A DNA stretch of 64,000 nucleotides from Lenzites betulinus (Eukaryota; Basidiomycota; Agaricomycetes; Polyporales; Polyporaceae), in assembly GCA_022264855.1 (NCBI GenBank), contig JABYQU010000056.1:124001-188000 (forward strand), written 5' to 3'. Position 1 is the stretch's first letter, and the number at the start of each line of letters is the position of its first letter. This document shows, piece after piece, positions 56,670-64,000 of this stretch. Position numbers and translations under genes: made by a program. The notes under the pieces were generated by a model. That model was not told the origin of the DNA. It worked only from the letters and a program-made list of their open reading frames with translations, and ran no database searches.

Positions 56670-58381
56670 ATGTCGAAGCCAACACAGCTCACGCCGTTTG
56701 GCTATGCGCTGGCAGGCGCGTTGGGAGCGTGCTTTAGTAACGCGTGAGTACTCGCTCTGCCTCGGACTGTTGTACCTGGCATGCTTCTCCTCTTCTTCAT
56801 ACCGGCTATACACGGGAGTTCCCCCGGGTATGCATTGTGCGATGTGCGACTCGTTGGCCCTCCATGTAGTCTTGTTCAGATTAAGGTGACAAAGTTCACG
56901 GAAGGACGCGTGCGATAGCTGCGTTGGTCACACTATAGAGAACGTTTCAGTGTTCGCCACGGACTTCATTCGTTAGATGTTCCATCCTGCCTCGGGACGA
57001 TTGTTTGTCTGTTGCTCTGGACGCGAAGTTGGTTTACGACCCAACATGTCCGCTAACAGTGGGGCCCAATTAATACCCCACACCAGACATACTAAACCTT
57101 ACTAATCAACCTCACTTTCCGTCTCTTTCGCGCGGTACGGATTTGCTAACGCTCTGTTACAGTGTCGTATATCCCTTAGATATGTGGGTGACACGCTACT
57201 TCCACTCACTGAATATTCTCTAAACGAGTTGGTCAATGCAGTGTAAAGACACGGATCCAAGCAACCACCGTAGATGCATCAGAGAAGGAGAAACTCAGCG
57301 TCATCCGCGTTCTTCTCCGGATACTCAAGGAGGAGGGTTTCTCGGGGTACTACAGGGGGTTCCTGGCTACCATGCTGAACACCTTCTCCATGCGTAAGTC
57401 CTCCTTCCCTACCCGCGATCCCGCCCGCTGACGCCTCGCAGAATACGCGTATTTCTTCTTCTACTCCTTCGTGCGCACCTCGTACATCAAGCGTTTGGCA
57501 GCCAAACGGCCCTCGGGGAGCGCAGCCGCCCCGCTGAGCACCGTGGCGGAGCTCGGGCTCGGGGCAGTCGCAGGCGCCCTCGCGCAGATATTCACCATCC
57601 CCGTCGCGGTGATCGCGACGCGCCAGCAGATCGGCCGCTCGCTCGACCGCCCGAAGAAGGCGGCCAAGGCACCTGCTGCCGACGGCACCGCGGCGCCCGA
57701 AGAGGAGTACGACGACTCGTTCTTGGGCGTCGCGCGGGAGATCATCGCTGAGGAGGGCGTGGCGGGCCTGTGGCTCGGGATCAAGCCCGGCCTGGTGCTC
57801 ACCGTGAACCCGGCGATCACGTACGGGATGTACGAGCGTGTGAAGAGCGTGATGCTCATCGCGAAGGGCGACACGAAGGCGAACGCGAAGCTGAGCCCGT
57901 GGATGGCGTTCACCGTCGGCGCGCTCAGCAAGGCGCTTGCCACCATCGTGAGTGCCCCCGAGCCGGTCCGGCGCGGGCGCGGGTGCTGATGCCTGTAACT
58001 GTGCTGCAGGTCACGTATCCGTATATTATGGCGAAGATCCGCATCCAAGCGCGGTCGGCGGACGTGGAGGAGGCACAGGAGGAGCACATCGCCATCCCGC
58101 AGCACAACAAGCCCCATCACAAGACGGGACACCACGTCGGCGCGCTGACGGTGCTGTCGCGCGTCTGGCGGCGCCAGGGATTCTTGGGCTGGTACCAGGT
58201 GCGTCGCATCCTGACTGTGTCTGTGTCGATGGGCTTACATGGGCGGGTGTAGGGCATGGGCGCGCAGCTCATTAAGGCTGTGATTACGCAGGCGCTGCTG
58301 TTCATGTCGAAGGACCAGTTCGAGCACTGGGCACTGGGGATCATGGTGCTGCTTTATCGCCTCCGCGGGGCGAAGCCTTGA
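56670..58381 (+). CDS. ANT1: peroxisomal adenine nucleotide carrier (ANT1/PMP47 family)
   Basis: Predicted 356-residue mitochondrial-carrier-family protein in six exons: 56670-56743, 57163-57183, 57242-57393, 57442-57947, 58010-58198 and 58253-58381. Exon 2 is a 21-nt microexon encoding part of VVYPLDI. Three repeats are visible: VVYPLDIVKTRIQ, IFTIPVAVIATRQQ and IVTYPYIMAKIRIQ. Each is followed by a G-x-W/Y-x-G block (GYYRGFLATM, GLWLGIKPGL, GWYQGMGAQL). The second repeat's TIPVAVIATRQQ and the third's TYPYIMAKIR are typical of PMP47/SLC25A17, which exchanges ATP for AMP across the peroxisomal membrane to fuel fatty acid activation. A charged loop (residues about 150-190) is longer than in most carriers. 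The first intron is long (419 nt). Confidence 0.9.
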
Positions 58382-58684
58382 TGCTTGAACATCCGCCCTG
58401 TGCGTTATATTGTTGTTGTACGAGGAATATATATATACATCCAGATTCAGATGCTTGTCGTGTGCATTCAGCCGAGGCCGAATTGCGACAGTGCCGTGGG
58501 TCAACCAGTTATCCCTGGTTTTTCTACAGTCAATCTAAGCGGGCACGTTCGTATCGGACGTAGATGGTTTTGTTATACTGGTACAGAAAGCATACAACGT
58601 TCAATACGTACACCGACGACATCCATACACAACACGAATATTGTCCCGTACGCGCGAGCTTCCTATAGAATGTGGTATACCGAA
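58382..58684. other. convergent 3' intergenic region
   Basis: 3' UTRs of the carrier and paralogue 2. Nothing else seen. Confidence 0.55.
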
Positions 58685-60100
58685 TCATATCCGCGTCACC
58701 CGGGCTGCCTCGAGCCGCGTTGCTATCAATTTCACAGGCTTGCTACGGGTAGAAATGAGCTCCCCCGTCGCGACCTCGTAGACCACATTCTCCGACCCTT
58801 TGAATGTGAATGATGAGAGAGGAGATACGTCTTCGAGGATGGCGCGCTGGCGAGGGGGCGCATGCTGGAAGATCCGTAGGCACCGCAGGACAAATTCGCC
58901 GTCGACGCTCACGGCGTCCCCCACCGGCTCCAGACAAAGCAGGGCCCGAACGCGCGCTGAAGAGGTCGCGGTTGCAACCATCAGCTACAGAGTGACGTGC
59001 GCCACAGGAGGAGGACGAAGTTGCGGCACACACCTTTCATAAGCTTGCGGTTGTTAACAGACTCCAATACATGCTCAAGGTCCACCACGCCCATCGCGCG
59101 ATGGCCGGCGACCCACGCAACGGCCGGCGGCAGTGCACTCGAGCTCCAGACGAACGGACGTCCCGCAATGATCGGGCGCGAAGACGGTCGTATGAGCTCC
59201 GAGTCTTTCCTCATGTACGCGAACCGCATGGCCGCTAGATCGTACCGGTCCAGCACCTTCTCCCTGAACAGGAGGTTGACGATAGCGGCGAAGTGGGGGC
59301 GGTAGCGGCCCAGCATGCCCAGGACGGAGATTGACCACGGCAGGATGCCGTCCCTCCCGATGAGGTCCTTGCCGTACGCCCACGAGCCCGGGTCGCTGCT
59401 GTCCGTCAGCCTGAAGCGCAGCTCGGCCGTGATCGGGGAGGCGCTCCCGCCCGCGGGGAAGGCGAGGTAGAAGAAGCCCTGGGTGTACTCGGGGAACCGG
59501 TGGTACACCTCGTCCGTCAAGGCGGCATGCCATCTCGCTCGGGGGACGTACGACAGGGTGCGAGGTCCTTCCTTGCCGTCTGGGTCGTAGTTGAATTGGT
59601 ACGCGTAGCGACCGGAGAGGTCGACCCAGTCGGATTCGCGCAGCGCCTCGGGGTTCAGCGTGGAGAACGTGGTGGTGCGCACCGGCAGCAGGTCCGGGCG
59701 GACGCGCGAGATCGTTTTCAATACGGCACGTGCTACATCCGGGGGGACGGGGTCCACGGGAGTGTCGGTCTCCGACTCCAGCTCCGAGCGGTGCTCTTTC
59801 CTGAGCTGACGCAGTAGGATATAGCCTTCTTCACCTTGTGCTCCATCTCATTTGGTGTGAGTTTACGCCGCGTTGGGGGAGCGTTTGCATCGGTCTGGGC
59901 GCCGTTCACATCCTCGGTTGGGGCTGATGCCTTGGGCGGTGGGGGACCAGAAGCTCGGGCAGTTTCTAGCACGCCGCTCTGCTAGCATTGCCCTGTGTTT
60001 GAGGTCTCCGGTATGATATGCATCATGTACGATACTTACGGCCGAGGAGGTACCAAAGGAGGCCGCATAGCGATGTAGTATGCGAGCCGGACGTGAGCAT
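58685..60100 (-). CDS. unrecognised basidiomycete protein, paralogue 2
   Basis: Predicted about 387 residues, proposed exons 60100-60040, 59834-59032 and 58984-58685. The main exon is solid: YILLRQLRKEHRSE, SDWVDLSGRYAYQFN, TQGFFYLAFPAGG, AELRFRLTDSSDPG, YGKDLIGRDGILPWSISVLG. It parallels paralogue 1 block by block but is longer in the N-terminus and middle. The first exon (MLTSGSHTTSLCGLLWYLLG, which could be a short hydrophobic anchor) is joined across a 205-nt intron and is less certain; other in-phase acceptors exist. The frame just upstream of 59834 is closed, so an upstream exon is required. Function unknown. Confidence 0.6.
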
Positions 60101-60480
60101 GTCGATCCAGACAGCGACGTTCCAAAGCCATGGTGCGAAGGACGTAGTATTGATAATGGGCGACTCATCTGTGTCGTTGTGTAGGAGTGCATGCTCGCCG
60201 TGAACATGGTGGAAGGAGACAAGATGCAGCCCGGACCTAGCTCTGGCTACATTCCCGATCAATTCGGAGTCTGATATAACGTCATAACGGTAGATGAACG
60301 TGTTTTCGGAGTCTGCACAACTTCGCAGCTCAAGAATATTTGTGCCACTGTTCAAACTCAAGCTTAAGTAGTGAGTCCCAGTAACAACCTCCGTCTAGAT
60401 GCTTTGCAATGATGCAGGCAATGGTTTACTGTCGGGAAGATTCCAAATGTATATAACAATGCTGAAGTGGTGTACAGGTG
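60101..60480. other. short intergenic region between atg15 and paralogue 2
   Basis: 380 bp between two minus-strand genes. A frame (about 60110-60361) continuous with the first exon of paralogue 2 is open but contains no upstream ATG; it could be leader or an unrecognised exon. Confidence 0.45.
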
Positions 60481-62054
60481 CTACCGTTTCGCGGGCGGAT
60501 ACTCCCCAAAGTCCCAGCTATAACATTCCTGTAGGCGTCGTTAGTGCCAAGTGCTGCTGCCTAACGGATACAGCCTGCAAGAGTCTCGCACTCACCACAC
60601 AATCATCCTCTGCTACCGCCTCAGGCACTTCCCTGCCCACCTCTAGACTCGGCGGCCATGGGTTCGCGAGCAGCTTCTCGATTACGTTCACGATCGTGTG
60701 CGTGCGTATGTCGACCGACCACGACAGGTTCGATACCGTGTCGTATACGATGGACTTGCCGAGGTGGCACTTGCTCTCCATCGCGTACCCGCCCAGGGCG
60801 CAGGAAGACAGTACGCCGTTACAGGTGCCCATGGCGATGGGGTCTGCGGTGTGGTATACGTGCGTGATGTGGTGCAGTTCGGGCTGCATGCTGTGTCAGG
60901 TATGGGAGTAGCGAAGATAGCTGTATAGGTTGACATACTGGTGAAGGTAGATGGAGCCTGCCTGCGGCCATCTTCTCGCCAGGGGACTCGATGGTGACAG
61001 TAGGCGTTCCAAACGTAACGCCGAGGAGGGATGCGAGCGCGCCGCCGAGAGAGTGGCCGACCATCCATATATTCGAGTCCGGGTATAGGTATGTGAGATT
61101 GTTGAACAAATTCTAATCCGTGGTGCGTTAGTCCCAGACGGCGGAGGTTTCCGAGACGCAGTACATACAGTTCCAATAGGGTAGAATAAGCTATCTTCGA
61201 TCAGGGCCTCTTCCAGGCAGTTCTGGTCGCACTTCCACCCGCCGCGGTAGCACCCGCACACGGTCGTCCATGTCCAGTCTATACGGGCGCAGCAGCAACT
61301 GAACAGCAGGTTGTCGTTGAACTTGTCCTTCTTGGCCGTTGGACCGCCTCCACCGATGAATGCGGCGGACGTGCCCTTGATGGAGAGCACGACCGTGGAG
61401 TTGTCGGGGGTCGCGAAGACATGACCTCTGAAGCCGTCATCGTCGGGCTCCCAGCCGAACGGATAGCTCTACGATGATGGTCAATACACCGAACCAAGCA
61501 AATGTAACAACCTAATTACGGAGGGATGCCGTGCAATGCGGTATCATCCACGCTCCACTTCCCTTTGTACCACAGGAGAAGACAAGCGTACTCACCACAT
61601 TCCACTCGCCGCCCAACTCATACCACCCAGCCTCCCCTGGTTCTAGATACGCATCGTTCATCATCTTGGCCAGTAGCAGCAGCGTTTCCCTAGACTCCAC
61701 GTCCGGACCATCCAGCTCGATCTCGTCCCAGTCTAACGCCTCGTTCTGCTGAAAGCGCATGGAGCGCACCCGCGCGCGGTGGAACGCATCGAGCGACCTC
61801 GGTCTCTGCGCCCGTATCCTCCGCGGACGGAGAGCGTACGTCGAAGGCTCGCCTGTCAGGGCACTGAATGCATCGACCTCGGACCTGCGCACGTCGCGGA
61901 AGAGGACGCGCGCATCGGGCGAGACCGCGTGTGCGTGCCGTAGCTCGAAGTGCAGGGCCGGCCGCGTGTTCGGACTCGGAGATGAGGGCGCGCGCTCATG
62001 GACGAAGGCGGCCAGGAAGGAGGCAAGCAAGCTTGTCACCGTCGAGAGTAACAT
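60481..62054 (-). CDS. atg15: Atg15, vacuolar lipase for autophagic body breakdown
   Basis: Predicted 422-residue class 3 lipase. Exons 62054-61596, 61468-61169, 61112-60939, 60883-60596 and 60528-60481 sum to 423 codons. N-terminal signal anchor [17 protein letters not shown], as in Atg15, which reaches the vacuole through the MVB route. Active-site serine in [16 protein letters not shown]. Family blocks are almost unbroken: [60 protein letters not shown] and [12 protein letters not shown] Cys-rich segment ([16 protein letters not shown]) is also typical. It digests autophagic and MVB membranes inside the vacuole. The C-terminus ends shortly after a predicted [13 protein letters not shown] block. 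Confidence 0.93.
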
Positions 62055-62334
62055 GGAGCAGGCTGAGGATGCCGAGGTGAGAAGGGGAGATAGCGATGTG
62101 CTAGTGCGCGAGAGAGAGCTGCAGCGGCGCGTCGGGGCAAGGCGTGGCTGTCGTCACTCTTGCTGCTTTCGGCGCGCTCGCGGGAACAAACGGTCACCGA
62201 TCCGGGCGTAGCACTCAACCAGAGACATGTAGTATGAGGACACTGCTTAGCAGCTCCTTCAAAAGCCCGGATGTAGAATTAGCACGGTACTAATAGGTAA
62301 TGTAGATGTATGTGGGGCACCAAATTATTAGCGA

Positions 62335-64000
62335 TCACTGGCTATCCGACGCGGCCTGGTAAACCCTCCTGTCCGTACTTGCGCGGCACATCTCCCTGAA
62401 GACGCTGCCAGGCTTTTTGACGAGGACACTGGGCGTGTCGAACTCGACTATCTCCCCAGCGCCGAGCACCATGATACGATCGTAGTCGAGCACCGTCCGG
62501 AGGCGATGGGCAATCGTGACCACTATCGCCCCAGCGAACTCTTCCCGGATCGTACGTTGTATCTACATAACAAATATCAGATTCCGTTCGTTTGCTTAGG
62601 TAGAAATGAAACACGCCTGGTCATCGAGATCCGTGTCGATTTGAGAGGTCGCCTCGTCGAGAATCACGACATTACTTCGGCGCAAGATGGCGCGGGCCAT
62701 CGCCACAAGCTGGCGCTCGCCCGCGCTGAGAGACCCGGTTTGGCTGATCGGCATGTCGAGAGACATGCCAGTGGTAGAAGGAGATTCTTGTGAGCGCTGC
62801 ATGGACCCTTTCAGGATCGTCGTGAGGTGACATCGCTCCAGAACGTCCCAACACTCCTGGTCGGAGTGCTCGTCGAACGGGTCAAGATTACTTCGCAGCG
62901 TCCCAGAGAAGAGCGAAACATCTTGGCTGATGATAGTCTTGGAACATCATAGGTTAGGCTCGAACACGCAATTGTCAACTGGGAGAACGTACGATCCGGC
63001 TTCGCAGGTCCTCTAGTCCGATTGTTGTGATGTCTATACCGTCAATACTACACAGGCTTTGTTAATGCCATCGCCACACAGTAAATCACACCGTACACTC
63101 ACATGATGTGTCCCTCTACCGGTTCGACGATGCGCAGAAGCGACATAGCCAAAGTCGACTTCCCCGACCCGGTCCTGCCAACCTGAAACGAAGCCTGGGT
63201 CACCCCTTGCAATATGTCGCAGCCAAGAAAGCCGGCTCACCACCGCGATCTTCTCCGTCGGTCTAACGTGGAAGGACAAGCCCTTGAGGACTGCGGGCAG
63301 GTGCGGGGCATATTTCACCACGAGATCCTGCACGACGAGGTCTCCATTGCTCGTTGGCCACGCGGCCGGTGGGCGTTTCTCGTGCACGACCGCCGGCGCT
63401 TCTTGTGGTACTTCAAGATACTCGACAATACGCTCGACCGAGTTGAAGTCGAGTTCGACTTGTGCGAGGACCCTATTTATGCGGTGTGAGCAAAATCCAT
63501 CCGAGATCAGGTTGTCATCTTCATACCTGACTAGTTGCCTGGACGCCTCTGCGAAGATCGCCGCTTGAACGATGACGAGCGCGGCATATCCGGAAGACAC
63601 AGAGCTCCAGAGTGCGAATAGCGTGGTGAGGAAAACCACCACCGACCCGAGGCCTAGGAAGACGGGGTTAGTGGGCGTTTGTCACACGAGCGTAGTATCA
63701 AAAACGAACAATCGTATCGCCAGTTAAGCCAGCCTGCAATCAGCCACTGCGAAAGCACGTCAGTCCAAACAACTCGCACTCAAAACACCTCAGGCCAAGA
63801 CCAACATAAACATGGTCGAACGTCTGGAACTTGTCGACGCGCGTGTAGAACCGGTCCTGGTACCGCTCCTCCATGCCAAACGCGCGCACGTGCGGCAGCC
63901 CGCGCAGCAGCTCGTCGAAGCCCGCGAACGCCGGCGAGAGCGACACGGACTCGAGCCGGCGCAGGTCGCGCGACGCGCGCACGTACGACGGCGCGAGGCG
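62335..64000 (-). CDS. ABC transporter, ABCC (MRP) type, 3' part
   Basis: The 3' portion of a full-length ABC exporter; the 5' end is beyond the window. From the right edge: part of transmembrane domain 2 (SRDLRRLESVSLSPAFAGF, a typical intracellular loop), then helices (VVVFLTTLFALWSSVS) and the linker FNSVERIVEYLEVPQEAP. Nucleotide-binding domain 2 follows, with Walker A VGRTGSGKST, Q-loop ISQDVSLFSGTLRSNLDPF, signature SLSAGERQ, Walker B VVILDEATSQID and H-loop IAHRLRT. The NBD is split by several short introns. The last exon is 62562-62335. The intron before it seems to start with GC (CAG|GCGTGT, 62616-62563), giving DLDDQ-IQRTIREEF. ABCC members export conjugates and drugs or act at the vacuole; substrate unknown. 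Confidence 0.88.

Noticed and set aside
59826..59850. Apparent frameshift between MEHKVKKAI and YILLRQLRKEH upstream of paralogue 2
   Set aside because: The downstream frame has an in-frame stop just upstream, and a phase-compatible intron (60039-59835) joins a short first exon without any frameshift, so no lesion is needed.
1..64000. tRNA genes, CRISPR arrays, biosynthetic gene cluster
   Set aside because: No B-box/cloverleaf, no spaced repeats, and no polyketide synthase, peptide synthetase or terpene cyclase motif seen. A tRNA scan would settle the first point.

Overview
This 64 kb window comes from a basidiomycete fungus, most likely an Agaricomycete of wood-decay type. The evidence is genes split by many 50-60 nt GT-AG introns, GC-rich coding sequence, Ty3/Gypsy retrotransposons, and recognisable fungal proteins (Atg15, an Arp10-like protein, an NsdD/SUB-1-like GATA factor, a Zn2Cys6 protein, a peroxisomal ANT1/PMP47 carrier). 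No operons, CRISPR arrays or tRNA genes were seen. The species itself is inference.

Layout. 0.1-5.6 kb: an alpha/beta hydrolase and a METTL21-like methyltransferase transcribed head to head, then a TauD-type 2OG-Fe(II) dioxygenase. 6.27-19.03 kb: one composite insertion. A TIR element with 42-bp perfect terminal inverted repeats is bounded by an 8-bp target duplication (GGCCGCGG) and carries no transposase. Two LTR retrotransposons sit inside it. Element A is a chromodomain Gypsy with a gag frameshift, an 11-nt self-complementary primer site and LTRs differing at one base. Element B is a Gypsy with a single intact 1551-codon gag-pol ORF and apparently identical LTRs. 19.7-22.1 kb: GATA factor. 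22.1-31.6 kb: gene-poor, holding one small Ser/Tyr/Asn-rich protein gene.

31.6-41.2 kb is a compact housekeeping block: a PX protein with a possible C-terminal PB1 fold, Arp10 (dynactin), a GT17 glycosyltransferase and an FG nucleoporin of the Nup49/Nup58 type. 41.2-47.1 kb is another gene-poor GC-rich block. 47.1-64 kb is dense again: a 79-residue Zn2Cys6 protein, an arrestin-like adaptor with a PPxY motif, a short-chain dehydrogenase, two divergent members of an unrecognised family on either side of the peroxisomal carrier, the vacuolar lipase Atg15, and the 3' part of an ABCC-type transporter that leaves the window.

The genes do not form one pathway. The most interesting parts are the nested mobile element with its probable self-priming retrotransposon, GC-AG introns in at least two genes, the minimal Zn2Cys6 protein and the uncharacterised paralogue pair. 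Exon models were built by eye from splice consensus, reading frame and family conservation; summed exon lengths are divisible by three in every complete model.
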